From assembly GCF_022213955.1 (NCBI RefSeq), contig NZ_JAKNTW010000018.1, forward strand, positions 62,001 to 126,000: 64,000 nt of DNA. The letters run 5' to 3'. The position numbers and the translations under genes were made by a program. Positions within the stretch are counted from its first letter, which is position 1, and each line of letters begins with the position of its first letter. Source of the DNA: Dolomitihabitans soli. GTDB lineage: Bacteria; Actinomycetota; Actinomycetes; Streptosporangiales; Streptosporangiaceae. Shown one piece after another: positions 40,530 to 49,688 of this stretch. The notes under the pieces are model-generated. The model saw only the letters and a list, made by a program, of their open reading frames with translations. It had not been told where the DNA came from and made no database searches.

Positions 40530-41999
40530 TCAGCTCGCGGCGTGGCGTTCCAGGAAGGTGTAGACGTCGGCCTCGTCCACGCCGGGGAAGGAGCCGGGCG
40601 GCAGGGCCGCGAGAATGTGGGAGTTGGCGCGGGCGGAGGGCCAGGCGTAACCCTCCCAGCGCTGGGTCAGCTCGACGGGCGGGCGACGGCAGCACTCCCC
40701 CGTCGGGCAGGCGGACTTGGTGCGGATCGTGGTCTCGCGACCCCGGAACCATCGGGATTCGCGGTACGGCACGCCGAGGGTGATGGCGAAGTCGCGCTCC
40801 CGGGACGGATCGACGTGGGCGACGCAGAAGTAGGTGCCGGTGGGCGAGTCGGAGTACTGACAGTAGGCGGAGAACCTGTCGGCGGACAGGAAGACCTGAC
40901 GGCCCGACCACTGGAGGCACATCCGCTGCCCCTCGATCGCCCCCTGCTCGTCGGCGGGGAAGACGATCCCGTCGTTCTCGTACGCCTTGTAGATGATGCC
41001 GCCCGCGTCGTTGCGCACGAAATGGCAGGTCAGATCGAGGTGGGTGGTGGCCAGGTTGGTGAAGCGGTGGGCGGCCATCTCGTAGGAGACGGCGAAGACG
41101 TCGCGCAGGTCCTCCACCGACAGGGCCCTGTCCTGCTTGGCCTCGCGGAGGTACGGCGCGGCGGCCGCCTCGGGGACGAGCACGGCGGCGGCGAAATAGT
41201 TGGCCTCGGTGCGCTGACGGAGGAAGTCGGCGAAGTCACGCGGCTTGTGGTGGCCGAGCGCGAGATGACCGAGGGTCTGCAGCAGGATCGTGCGCGGGGA
41301 GTGCATGCCGAGCTGCTCGTGCTTGACGTAGATGCGGCGGTTGCGTAGGTCGGTGATGGATCGCACGGTTCGCGGCAGGTCCTGGGCGGTGTGCACGGTG
41401 AACCCGAAGTGGGTCACCAGGGCCGAGATCGTGCTCTGTGACAGCGCGCCGGAGCGATAGCCCACCGCGGACAGGGCCTCGGCGGCGGCCTGTTCGATCT
41501 CCACGAAGTAGTTGCCCCGCTCGCGCTGCATCCGGCGCAGCTCGGCGTTGGCGGCCCTGGCCTCCTCGGGGGTGGCCGTGCCCTTCGCCTGCCGGGAGCG
41601 CAGTTCTTCGTACAGCCCCAGGATGTGCTCCAGGACGTCGTTCGGCACCCGGGCGGAGACCTTCAGCCGGGGCAGGCCGAGCCCGGTGTAGATGGGGTCG
41701 CGTTGCGCCTCCTCCAGCGCGATCTCCAGTTGCGCCCTGCGGTTGGGGGCCTGGCGGCGCAGCAGTTCCTCGACGGGCACGTTCAGCGCGGCGGCCAGCG
41801 ATTTCAGCAGCGACAGCTTGGGCTCGCGCTTGCCGTTCTCCAGCAGGGAGAGCTGGCTGGGCGCGCGGCTGACCCGCCCACCGAGGTCGGACAGCGTGAG
41901 GCCGCGCTGTTTGCGCAGGTGGCGTAGCCGCTGTCCGAACGCGATGAGATCGAGCTCCTGCGTCAAAGACAGCGGTTCTTCGCTCACCAGAGATGCCAT
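40530..41999 (-). CDS. ramB: RamB/ScfR family transcriptional regulator
   Basis: A 489-residue regulator. The N-terminal XRE helix-turn-helix (FGQRLRHLRKQRGLTLSDLG, PSQLSLLENGKREP) is followed by an ImmA/IrrE-like central domain (LLQTLGHLALGHHKPRDFAD, QRTEANYFAAAVLVPEAAAA). The C-terminal short-chain fatty acyl regulator domain contains a CxxxxCC-type cysteine group (SACPTGECCRRP). In corynebacteria and mycobacteria RamB controls acetate and glyoxylate genes such as aceA. Here it is divergent from isocitrate lyase, so the same circuit is very likely. Two GAAATTTC palindromes lie in the shared intergenic region. Confidence 0.9.
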   Translation of the reverse strand: MASLVSEEPLSLTQELDLIAFGQRLRHLRKQRGLTLSDLGGRVSRAPSQLSLLENGKREPKLSLLKSLAAALNVPVEELLRRQAPNRRAQLEIALEEAQRDPIYTGLGLPRLKVSARVPNDVLEHILGLYEELRSRQAKGTATPEEARAANAELRRMQRERGNYFVEIEQAAAEALSAVGYRSGALSQSTISALVTHFGFTVHTAQDLPRTVRSITDLRNRRIYVKHEQLGMHSPRTILLQTLGHLALGHHKPRDFADFLRQRTEANYFAAAVLVPEAAAAPYLREAKQDRALSVEDLRDVFAVSYEMAAHRFTNLATTHLDLTCHFVRNDAGGIIYKAYENDGIVFPADEQGAIEGQRMCLQWSGRQVFLSADRFSAYCQYSDSPTGTYFCVAHVDPSRERDFAITLGVPYRESRWFRGRETTIRTKSACPTGECCRRPPVELTQRWEGYAWPSARANSHILAALPPGSFPGVDEADVYTFLERHAAS

Positions 42000-42014
42000 A
42001 CCAGGATCTTAGGT

Positions 42015-42022
42015 GAAATTTC
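42015..42022. promoter_or_regulatory. GAAATTTC palindrome next to the ramB start
   Basis: An AT-rich 8-bp palindrome 16 bp upstream of the ramB start codon. It is identical to one at 42139-42146 near aceA. In such GC-rich DNA, two copies within 130 bp are unlikely by chance. It could mediate autoregulation. Confidence 0.4.
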
Positions 42023-42138
42023 TGGGCATCTTCCAGACACGCCCGGCCGAGCTGGGGCGAGTCAGTGCGATTGGTCTAGTCCATAGCGAAAACTCAAGGA
42101 TTCTTCTCCGCTGAATACTGACAAGTCTTCACTCTAGA

Positions 42139-42151
42139 GAAATTTCGCAAT
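42139..42151 (+). promoter_or_regulatory. RamB operator candidate upstream of aceA
   Basis: GAAATTTCGCAAT contains the palindrome GAAATTTC and resembles the RamB consensus of other actinobacteria (AAAGTTTGCAAA-like). It sits about 90 bp before the isocitrate lyase start, in an AT-rich stretch suited to a promoter. Confidence 0.45.
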
Positions 42152-42237
42152 AATTTCCGAGATTGTTCGACTGTTCGTCCCTCTGCGATCTGCACACACT
42201 CGAATCAGGCACCCAGGGGACGACAAAGGAGTGAACG

Positions 42238-43530
42238 ATGAACGATCGCCTCAAGGGAGCAGCTGAGGAGCTTCGCCACGAGTGGGAGACCGACCCGCGG
42301 TGGAACTCCATCGAACGGACCTACACCGCGGACGACGTGATCAGGCTGCGGGGCTCCGTCCAGGAGGAGCACACCCTGGCCCGGCTCGGCGCGGAGCGGT
42401 TGTGGGGACTGCTGCAGACAGAGGAGTACGTGCACACGCTCGGCGCGCTGACCGGCAACCAGGCGGTGCAGCAGATCAGGGCCGGCCTGAAGGCGATCTA
42501 CATGTCCGGCTGGCAGGTGGCGGCCGACGCCAACCTCGGCGGGCAGACCTATCCCGACCAGAGCCTCTACCCCGCCAACTCGGTCCCGGCCGTGGTCCGG
42601 CGGATCAACAACGCGCTGCTGCGCGCCGACCAGATCACCTGGTCCGAGGGATCGGCGGACGCCCCGCACTGGCTGGCCCCGATCGTCGCCGACGCCGAGG
42701 CGGGCTTCGGCGGGGTGCTCAACGCCTTCGAGCTGATGAAGGGCATGATCGCCGCCGGTGCGGCGGGCGTGCACTGGGAGGATCAGCTCGCCTCGGAGAA
42801 GAAGTGCGGCCACCTGGGCGGCAAGGTGCTGATCCCGACCGGCCAGCACATCAAGACGCTCAACGCCGCCCGGCTCGCCGCGGACGTGTGCGGAGTGCCC
42901 AGCCTGATCATCGCGCGGACCGACGCACAGGCCGCGACGCTACTGACCAGCGACGTGGACCCGCGCGACCAGCGTTTCACCACCGGTGACCGGACCGCGG
43001 AGGGGTTCTACCGGGTCCGCAACGGCCTTGCGGCGTGCGTCGCGCGCGGCCTGGCCTACGCGCCGCACTCCGACCTGCTCTGGATGGAGACCTCCACGCC
43101 GGACCTCGACGTGGCCCGCCAGTTCGCCGAGGCGATCAAGGCGGAGTTCCCCGACCAGATGCTGGCCTACAACTGCTCGCCGTCCTTCAACTGGAAGCAG
43201 CACCTCGACGACTCGACCATCGCCAAGTTCCAGCGCGAGCTGGGCCACATGGGGTACAAGTTCCAGTTCATCACCCTGGCCGGCTTCCACTCGCTCAACC
43301 ACTCCATGTTCGACCTCGCCAAGGGCTACGCGGAGGACGGCATGACCGCCTACGTCAGCCTGCAGGAGGCGGAGTTCGCCGCCGAGGCGGCCGGCTACAC
43401 CGCCACCCGCCACCAGCGCGAGGTCGGCACCGGATACTTCGACCTGGTCAGCACGGCCATCGCGCCCGACTCCTCGACGACGGCCCTCGCGGGCTCCACC
43501 GAAGCGGAGCAGTTCGAAGCGGCTCACTGA
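42238..43530 (+). CDS. aceA: Isocitrate lyase
   Basis: A 430-residue glyoxylate-cycle enzyme splitting isocitrate into succinate and glyoxylate. Signature: [19 protein letters not shown] with the catalytic Cys. Other conserved blocks are [40 protein letters not shown] (Mg-binding), [11 protein letters not shown] and [22 protein letters not shown] lies just upstream of the ATG. It allows growth on acetate or fatty acids. It is probably controlled by the divergent RamB. A perfect 14-bp terminator stem follows. Malate synthase is not adjacent. Confidence 0.96.
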   Translation: MNDRLKGAAEELRHEWETDPRWNSIERTYTADDVIRLRGSVQEEHTLARLGAERLWGLLQTEEYVHTLGALTGNQAVQQIRAGLKAIYMSGWQVAADANLGGQTYPDQSLYPANSVPAVVRRINNALLRADQITWSEGSADAPHWLAPIVADAEAGFGGVLNAFELMKGMIAAGAAGVHWEDQLASEKKCGHLGGKVLIPTGQHIKTLNAARLAADVCGVPSLIIARTDAQAATLLTSDVDPRDQRFTTGDRTAEGFYRVRNGLAACVARGLAYAPHSDLLWMETSTPDLDVARQFAEAIKAEFPDQMLAYNCSPSFNWKQHLDDSTIAKFQRELGHMGYKFQFITLAGFHSLNHSMFDLAKGYAEDGMTAYVSLQEAEFAAEAAGYTATRHQREVGTGYFDLVSTAIAPDSSTTALAGSTEAEQFEAAH

Positions 43531-43611
43531 CCACTCTCGAACTGGGCTCGTCCGGACCACCTCCAGGGCATGGGACGGTTCCCCCGGACGGCCTCACGAC
43601 CAGGTCGAAAC

Positions 43612-43656
43612 GCCCCGCCGTACGGAGTCTCCCCCCCGGACCCCGTACGGCGGGGC
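43612..43656. terminator. Strong hairpin terminator after aceA
   Basis: Two perfectly complementary 14-base arms (GCCCCGCCGTACGG and its complement) enclose a 17-base loop, about 80 bp after the aceA stop. The ABC ATPase gene converges and ends at 43744, so the hairpin can work in both directions. Confidence 0.85.
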
Positions 43657-43743
43657 TTCGTCGTCGCGTCAGTGCGGGGCCGGAGGGTGCGAGTGGCGGG
43701 CGTCGCGACCGCGGTCGGCGGTGACGGTCGCTGCGGGCGGCCG

Positions 43744-44574
43744 TCAGACGCGCAGCGCGCGGACGGACCAGCGGCCGTCGAGACGGTCCAGGCGGAGTGG
43801 GCGGCCGAAGCAGGCGGACAGGTTGTCGCCGGTCAGGATCCGGTCGACGGGGCCCGCCGCCATAATGCGGGAGTCACGCATCAGCAGGGCGTGGGTGGTG
43901 GTGGCCGGGACCTCTTCGAGATGGTGGGTCACGGTCACCGTGGTCAGGCCGGGACGGGTGGTGGCGAGGTCCTCGACCGCGAGGATGAGGTCCTCACGGG
44001 CGGGCAGGTCGAGGCCGGCGGACGGCTCGTCGAGGAAGACGATCGCGGGATCGGCCATCAGCGCGCGGGCGACCCGGATCCGGGCGCGTTCGCCCTGGGA
44101 GCAGACGGCGAACGGCCGTTCGGTCAGATCCTTGCAGCCCAGCTCGGCCAGCAGCCGGTGCGCCCGGTCGTGTTCCGCCGGGCCGTACCTGTCCCACAGG
44201 GGCGCGGCCGTGCCGGTGTGACCGGTCAGCACGACGGTGTGGGCGGTCGCGCCCTCCTCCTCCATCAGCGCCTCGTCGACGAGACCCTGGCTGGCGGCGA
44301 CCAGGCCGATGTGGCGGCGCAGCTCGCGCAGGTCGACCCGGCCGAGCCGGCGGCCGAGTACGGTCGCGTTCCCCGCCGTCGGGTGACGCACGGAGGCGGC
44401 GATCGACAGCATGGTGGTCTTGCCCGCGCCGTTGGGCCCGAGGATCACCCAGTGCTGGCCGTACTCCACCCGCCAGTCGACCTCGGCGAGCAGCCAGCGG
44501 CCGCTCACCCGGACACCCACCCCGGCCAGGTCCACCGCGGCACCCGTCCGGTCCGGCACGATCTCGTCGATCAT
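43744..44574 (-). CDS. ABC transporter ATP-binding protein (stand-alone)
   Basis: A 276-residue ATPase. Walker A is ILGPNGAGKTTMLSIAASV, the signature FAVCSQGERARIRVARAL (CSQGE in place of LSGGQ), Walker B AIVFLDEPSAGLDLPARED, and the switch His is in TVTVTHHLEEVP. It resembles the YlmA/ModF-like group of iron- or molybdate-type or translation-linked ATPases. No permease is adjacent, so the partner is elsewhere or absent. The ATG at 44574 follows AAAGGAG at 6 bases, which rules out the longer open frame. Confidence 0.85.
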   Translation of the reverse strand: MIDEIVPDRTGAAVDLAGVGVRVSGRWLLAEVDWRVEYGQHWVILGPNGAGKTTMLSIAASVRHPTAGNATVLGRRLGRVDLRELRRHIGLVAASQGLVDEALMEEEGATAHTVVLTGHTGTAAPLWDRYGPAEHDRAHRLLAELGCKDLTERPFAVCSQGERARIRVARALMADPAIVFLDEPSAGLDLPAREDLILAVEDLATTRPGLTTVTVTHHLEEVPATTTHALLMRDSRIMAAGPVDRILTGDNLSACFGRPLRLDRLDGRWSVRALRV

Positions 44575-44925
44575 CTGCGGCTCCTTTCCCCGGAGAAGGA
44601 TAGGAGGTCGGCGCCGGGAACCAGGCACCGGTATCTCGGGTGCGGACCATCAGAGCCGCAATGCCCAGGTGGGAGAGCGGATCAGGCAGCAGACCGACGC
44701 GGGGCGCGTGCCTTGCCCCGATCCACCTCGGCATGCCCGGCCTGCGCACACCCAGGACCGCTGCCGCCAGCCGATCAGACAACGGTTGCACTTGGGGCCC
44801 GGTCCGTCCCAAAGCCTCTGATCTGCAGCTCTCTGAAACCGAATCGGTGATGCCAGAGGGATCACGGCGAGATGTTGCGGAGAGCGAGAGCCGCTCCGAC
44901 TGCCGCCTCAGTACTGTCACTTCGC

Positions 44926-45822
44926 ATGACCGACACCGAGATCGAGATCACCGCAGACCTGGTCCGCGACCTGCTGCAGGAGCAACATCCAGACCTTGCA
45001 GGGCTGGCCATCCGCGAGGTGGCGGGCGGCTGGGGCAACCAAATGTGGCGCCTCGGGGACGAGTTGGCCGTGCGCATGCAGCGCATGGACCCCACCCCGG
45101 AGCTCCAGCTCAAGGAGCGGCGGTGGCTACCCGTGCTGGCCCCGCGCCTGCCGCTCCCGGTGCCGACCCCGGTGCGGTTCGGCGAACCGTCCGAGCGCTT
45201 CCCCAAGCATTGGACCGTGATGACGTGGGTTCCCGGCGAGCCGCTGGACCACGGCTCGATCAGCCGCGGCGCCCACGCGGCCGACACGCTGGCGGGCTTC
45301 CTCCAGGCGCTCCATGTGGAGGCGCCCGCCGAGGCGCCGATCGCTACGGACCGCGGCGCCCATCCCAGGAACTGCACGGACGGCTTCGAGAGCTTCTTCC
45401 AGGCCGTTGCCCCCGATGACATCGCTGCCGATGTCCGGGCCGTCTGGGACGACGCCGTTGCGGCTCACGCGTGGGAGGGCCCGCCGGTGTGGGTGCACGG
45501 CGACCTCCATCCCGCGAACGTCGTCGTCTCGGACGGAACGCTCTCGGGCATCGTCGACTTCGGTGACATGTTCGCCGGCGATCCGGCGTGGGACCTCGCC
45601 GCCGCCTGGGTGCTGCTACCCGCGGGCACGGCCTCACGGTTCTTCGACATGTACGCGCATGCAGACGAGGCGGCGATCCGGCGCGCCCGCGGGCTGGCCG
45701 CTATGAAGAGCCTCTTCCTGATGCTCATGGGGCAGAACGGAGATCGGGGCCTTCCCGGCGGCAAGCCGAACTGGGGACCTGCAGGCCGGGCGGCACTTGA
45801 TCGTGTTCTGAAGGGCGTTTGA
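44926..45822 (+). CDS. Aminoglycoside phosphotransferase (APH) family protein
   Basis: A 298-residue kinase-like protein. N-lobe: GGWGNQMWRLGDELAVRMQR, where Arg takes the usual Lys place (AVRMQR). Catalytic loop: VWVHGDLHPANVVV. Metal-binding: GIVDFGDMFAGDPAWDLA. The length and the opening ITADLVRDLLQEQHPDLAGL match the APH-like group with unknown physiological substrates. Such proteins phosphorylate antibiotics, sugars or other alcohols. The start ATG at 44926 has no strong ribosome site. An in-frame ATG lies upstream at 44872. Confidence 0.88.
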   Translation: MTDTEIEITADLVRDLLQEQHPDLAGLAIREVAGGWGNQMWRLGDELAVRMQRMDPTPELQLKERRWLPVLAPRLPLPVPTPVRFGEPSERFPKHWTVMTWVPGEPLDHGSISRGAHAADTLAGFLQALHVEAPAEAPIATDRGAHPRNCTDGFESFFQAVAPDDIAADVRAVWDDAVAAHAWEGPPVWVHGDLHPANVVVSDGTLSGIVDFGDMFAGDPAWDLAAAWVLLPAGTASRFFDMYAHADEAAIRRARGLAAMKSLFLMLMGQNGDRGLPGGKPNWGPAGRAALDRVLKGV

Positions 45823-45885
45823 CGCACGCTGCTTTGACTTGTCTCGATCTTGGTTGAGGGCCATGCGGCAGTCACCTGCGTGGAT

Positions 45886-46115
45886 TCATCGATCACCACG
45901 CGCGGTGGGGATGCCAAGGTCCACGGCCATATGCTGCCCGTGGCCTCGACCGAGCTGAGTGAGCTTGTCTTGGGCGTCGGCCAAGCTGACGCGGAGCCCT
46001 TCGACTTCGCCGAGCCAGCCTTCACGTTAGGCCTCGGCAATGCGGGCGATGAGGTTATCGCGGATCTCCTCCAGTCGGCCGCGCTGGGCCGAGTCCGGCC
46101 GCAGGAGCGAACATC
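45886..46115 (-). pseudogene. Site-specific integrase C-terminal remnant with in-frame stop
   Basis: The minus strand encodes RGRLEEIRDNLIARIAEA, a TAA stop where a Glu codon is expected, then REGWLGEVEGLRVSLADAQD, KLTQL and the ending DLGIPTARGDR. This is the coiled-coil tail of a family of Streptomyces-type site-specific integrases/recombinases. The catalytic parts are absent. The rest of the gap between the APH and YcxB genes shows nothing else. Confidence 0.6.
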
Positions 46116-46239
46116 TGACACATGCATGCTTATGAACACAAGGAGTTGAGAAGGCTCGGCCCCTCGCTGACCAGGCGTGAGGGTTGCGACGTGGTGCTGG
46201 TCCGTGAATGATGATCGGCAGCTCAGGCGAAGGAGCACT

Positions 46240-46719
46240 GTGGACTTCACGATCAGATATGAACCCGCTCCCGACGAAGTGGCGCGGGCACTACGCCAAG
46301 GTCTCAAACGGCAACTCATCACGGTCTATCGGATTTTGCCCTCGGTCCTGGTCGTGGCAGGACTCGCTTGCATCTGGGCCGATGCCGTCTTCATGGGTGT
46401 GGGCATGCTCGTCGCAGCGATCGTGGCTCCCTTTGTGGCGACCTGGGCGATCCGCCGGATCGCCACGCGACAGCTCGCCTACATGTGCGTACCTACTACG
46501 ATTCGGGTGACCAACGACGGGTACGAATGCCGAACCGACCAGTACAGCACCACAATGCAGTGGTCCATGTTCGGGCAAGTCGCGACAACTCAAGAGTTCT
46601 GGCTGTTCTTCGTGAGCAGGCAGCCTGCGGCGTTCCTCCCCAAATGCGCCTTCGACAGCGAGCAACAGGCCGAACTCAGTGACTTCCTGGCCGCACGGCA
46701 GAATGCGGAAGCCTCCTGA
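46240..46719 (+). CDS. YcxB-like membrane protein
   Basis: A 159-residue protein with two membrane segments near residues 30-70 (ILPSVLVVAGLACIWADAVF, then GMLVAAIVAPFVATWAI). A C-terminal YcxB-type domain follows: IRVTNDGYECRTDQYSTTMQ, then QEFWLFFVSRQPAAFLPKCA. Function is unknown. The GTG at 46240 is chosen because AAGGAG lies 4 bases upstream; the frame remains open before it. The 250 bp to the next gene contain nothing recognisable. Confidence 0.75.
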   Translation: MDFTIRYEPAPDEVARALRQGLKRQLITVYRILPSVLVVAGLACIWADAVFMGVGMLVAAIVAPFVATWAIRRIATRQLAYMCVPTTIRVTNDGYECRTDQYSTTMQWSMFGQVATTQEFWLFFVSRQPAAFLPKCAFDSEQQAELSDFLAARQNAEAS

Positions 46720-46971
46720 GCCGGCTATCGCCCGATGACCACGTCACAAGATCAGCGACAGAGCCGGCAAACGTGCAGAGGTGATCAGGGCGCAGGCCGC
46801 TGTACCAGGATGGTGGTCACGAAGCCTCTCAGATAACGTTGATCAACTTGACCGGAGATGGTTCGTGGCACGTCGACATGCCTTCGGCGCCAGGGCCTCC
46901 CGACCGCAAGGAGTGGGAGGAACCAGAAGCATCCGGTCCAGCGTTCCGTGATCGTTTGAAAGGATCGCGGC

Positions 46972-48444
46972 ATGACGATCGAGGATCTGGTGACTCGTCT
47001 GCTCGCCGCCACTCGTGCCGCCTTCACGCAGGCGCGTCAGCTGCACCCAGATGAGTCGTTCTACTGCTACGCGCTGTACACCGACGCGTTCGCCGCCTAC
47101 ATCTTGCCGACCTGCAGCTCTGAGGAGGGGTTGCGGCAGGTGGCGCGCCGGTACGCCGACGAATTCGGGGACACCGTAGCGGAGCAGGCGGATGGTCTCC
47201 GCTGGAATCCGCCGGACTGGCCGCACCACATGCTCGGGGAAGAGCACTTCACCGGTGTTCTTGAGCTGCTCGAAAGCCGTGGTGACCCATGGCAGCGCGA
47301 TGACGACGGCCTCGACGCCGAGGTGAACGCCCGCTTCGAGGCGTGCTTTCGCGCGCTGGCCCTCCTGGATGCGGAGGGATTCTTCGGCCAGGACGCCGAA
47401 CGCGACCGGGTGATCGTCACCCTGCTCCAGGGCGACCAAAGCGACCGAAGCCGGCTGGAGAACGCGCGACGACTCAACCCGCCCGCCGCTGTCGCGCGCC
47501 TGGAGCGCTACCTGAACGTCCCCAAGCCCATCGGTGACTTCGTCACGCTCGGATCGAAAGGCGCCTACCAGATCAACGCCCTGGCATACGCGTCCGATGC
47601 AAGACTGCTGGTGGCGTGCGGCTCCCACGGTGAGCTGTTCGCCTGGGACCTGAACGACGACCGTGAACTCCCGGCCACCGCACGTGAGGCGAGCTACCGA
47701 GGCGCCGCGATCTCGGCGGACGGCCGGACGCTGCTGGTCACCGACCACAAGCGGCTGCTGCGCGTCGAACTGCCCGGCGGTACGCGCCACGACCTGGGCA
47801 TTCCGGACGCTCGCGCCATCGCGGTCTCCCCTGACGGCGCCATCATGGTCGCCGCCTGCGACGGGTTCGTCCAAGCGCTCGCCGTCGCCACCGGACAGGA
47901 GCTGTGGCGGCTGGCCCGCCCGGCGTCCGGCCTGCAGTTCAGCGGTGACGGGACGCTGCTGGCGTTGACCGGCGACGTAGGCGTCAAAGGCGTCGCGCTG
48001 GTGGACGCGTCCGACGGGTCATTGCGGCGGGATCCGGAGTTGATCCGCGCCGCCCCGCGGATATGTTCCTGCCTGGCGTGGTCCTCCGATGACCGAATCC
48101 TGGCGACCGCGGACCAGAAGTCGGGTCACATCCGGCTGTGGCATCGGCGAGACGACGGTTTCGCCGCCGGGCGGACGTTCGAGCCGCCGTCAGCCGATGC
48201 GTCAGGTCCCGGCAAACCCACGGACCTGGCCTTCTCGCCCGACGGGACGCTGCTGGCCTCGGCGCACGACAATGGCGACGTCCACACCTGGGAGGTTGGC
48301 ACCGGTCGGCACCTGCAACGACTGCGCGGAGTGCAGGAATCCATGACCGCTGTCGTCTTCGTCGACGGCCGTCGCCTCGCCGCCGCAGGCCGGGATGTCG
48401 ACGCCGGCCCGCCCGTCTATCTCTGGACGATCGCGGCCGGGTGA
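46972..48444 (+). CDS. DUF4303 domain fused to WD40 repeats
   Basis: A 490-residue protein without signal peptide. Residues 1-175 match the DUF4303 family (DESFYCYALYTDAFAAYILP, then EGLRQVARRYADEFG, and ARFEACFRALALLDAEGFFG). Residues 190-490 form a beta-propeller of WD40-like blades (VACGSHGELFAWDLNDDREL, AISADGRTLLVTD, AVSPDGAIMVAA, LAFSPDGTLLASAHDNGDVH, TWEVGTGRHL). DUF4303 normally occurs as a small stand-alone protein. The fusion suggests a recognition or scaffold role. The frame starts at ATG directly after GGATCGCGGC. Neighbours give no functional clue. Confidence 0.8.
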   Translation: MTIEDLVTRLLAATRAAFTQARQLHPDESFYCYALYTDAFAAYILPTCSSEEGLRQVARRYADEFGDTVAEQADGLRWNPPDWPHHMLGEEHFTGVLELLESRGDPWQRDDDGLDAEVNARFEACFRALALLDAEGFFGQDAERDRVIVTLLQGDQSDRSRLENARRLNPPAAVARLERYLNVPKPIGDFVTLGSKGAYQINALAYASDARLLVACGSHGELFAWDLNDDRELPATAREASYRGAAISADGRTLLVTDHKRLLRVELPGGTRHDLGIPDARAIAVSPDGAIMVAACDGFVQALAVATGQELWRLARPASGLQFSGDGTLLALTGDVGVKGVALVDASDGSLRRDPELIRAAPRICSCLAWSSDDRILATADQKSGHIRLWHRRDDGFAAGRTFEPPSADASGPGKPTDLAFSPDGTLLASAHDNGDVHTWEVGTGRHLQRLRGVQESMTAVVFVDGRRLAAAGRDVDAGPPVYLWTIAAG

Positions 48445-48449
48445 CCGGA

Positions 48450-48740
48450 TCAGCCGCGTCGGTGCGCGAGGACGGCGAGGACGCGACGGTGGTCGCCCGG
48501 GGCGGGTGGCAGATCCAGCTTCAGCAGGATCGAGCCGACGTGCATGACGACGGCCGCGGATCGTCGCCGGAGCGTCTTCGGGGAAGACTCCCAGCGTCCG
48601 CAGTCGCAGGTAGAAGTCGACCTTGTGCTGCCCGCCGCGGACGTGGACCCGACGTTGGGTGTCGAACAGCAGCACGCAGTCCCCGACAGTGATGTCGCTG
48701 ATGAGCCCGCCTGGATCCTCACCCACCACCCACCTCGACC
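48450..48740 (-). pseudogene. Frameshifted hypothetical gene
   Basis: The minus strand encodes WVVGEDPGGLISDITVGDCV, then LLFDTQRRVHVRGGQHKVDF and YLRLRTLGVFPEDAP. After a frame change near 48560 comes VVMHVGSILLKLDLPPAPGD, HRRVLAVLAHRRG and a stop. Both halves look like real coding sequence. I do not recognise the family. It may be a small gene broken by one frameshift. The remaining bases up to 48941 hold nothing identifiable. Confidence 0.35.
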
Positions 48741-48941
48741 TCGAATCCCGCGTCCTGTTCGCACCATGAGGCGTGTCGGTTACCTGAAGTCGTTGTTCGT
48801 GCTGTGAGCGGGGTGGCGGCCAGGTGCTGAGGAGTGGAGCGTCCGGCCGGTCCCGTGCGGGTCGAGGGCGGCGGTAGCGGTCTTGAGTAGATACTCCGCC
48901 CATGGGTCGCCGTCTGGATCTTCTCGTCAAACCGTGAACGG

Positions 48942-49688
48942 TCAGCGCTGGGAGACCCAGTGCAGCGACAGGTCCGTGGCCTTGCGCTCGGCCCTGATCT
49001 CCATCCACTCGCCGAGGATCGTGGCGTGGTCCATGACGACCAGGGCGCCCTGGTCGTCATAGGTCGCCCGTTCGCTGACGAAGACCGGGCTGCCCGCCGG
49101 GTGCTGCAGCCGCGCCGCGACCAGGGCGGTGAGCAGGGCCGGCCTGATCCGTTCAGTCGCCCGGTGCACTCGGGCGCCGACGTCGACGAGCGCGGTGTAC
49201 AGCGGGGTCTCGGTGAAATCGGTCCCCTTGATCGCCGAGGCGTGCGGCTCGACGATCCAGGAGATCTGGTGGACGGCGGGCCGGCCCAGCAGATGCCGTA
49301 CGCGTGCCAGCCGGAGGGCCCGGCGGTCGGCCGGCGCGTCGCCCAGCAGCCGGGTGAGCGAGCGCGGGGCCTGCCGGATCGCGGCCGACAGCACCTCGGT
49401 CCGCAGGGGGTAACCCTGCCTGCGCAGGTCGTCGCCGAGACTGCGCAGCGTGTCGAGGGGGTACTCCGCACTGGCCGACGTCACATAAGTGCCGCGGCCG
49501 GCCCGCTGGACGATCAGATCCTCGCCGCTGAGGACCTGCAACGCCTGCCGCAGCGTCATCATCGTCACGCCGTAGAAGGCGCTGAGCTCACGCTGCGCGG
49601 GCAATGCCTCGCCCGCGCGGTAGTGGCCCGACTTGATCTTGTGGGTCAGGTCGTCGGCGATGGCGCGGTAGCGGGGCGTACTACTCAT
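48942..49688 (-). CDS. GntR family regulator, HutC/UTRA subfamily
   Basis: A 248-residue regulator. DNA-binding domain: YRAIADDLTHKIKSGHYRAG, ELSAFYGVTMMTLRQALQVL and LIVQRAGRGTYVT. UTRA effector domain: LRSLGDDLRRQGYPLRTEVL through ISWIVEPHASAI and ILGEWMEIRAERKATDLSLH. Its ATG overlaps the trpA stop (ATGA), so it is the third gene of a trpB-trpA-gntR operon. The GT-N2-TA-N2-AC palindrome at the operon promoter fits this regulator type, pointing to autoregulation. Confidence 0.9.
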   Translation of the reverse strand: MSSTPRYRAIADDLTHKIKSGHYRAGEALPAQRELSAFYGVTMMTLRQALQVLSGEDLIVQRAGRGTYVTSASAEYPLDTLRSLGDDLRRQGYPLRTEVLSAAIRQAPRSLTRLLGDAPADRRALRLARVRHLLGRPAVHQISWIVEPHASAIKGTDFTETPLYTALVDVGARVHRATERIRPALLTALVAARLQHPAGSPVFVSERATYDDQGALVVMDHATILGEWMEIRAERKATDLSLHWVSQR

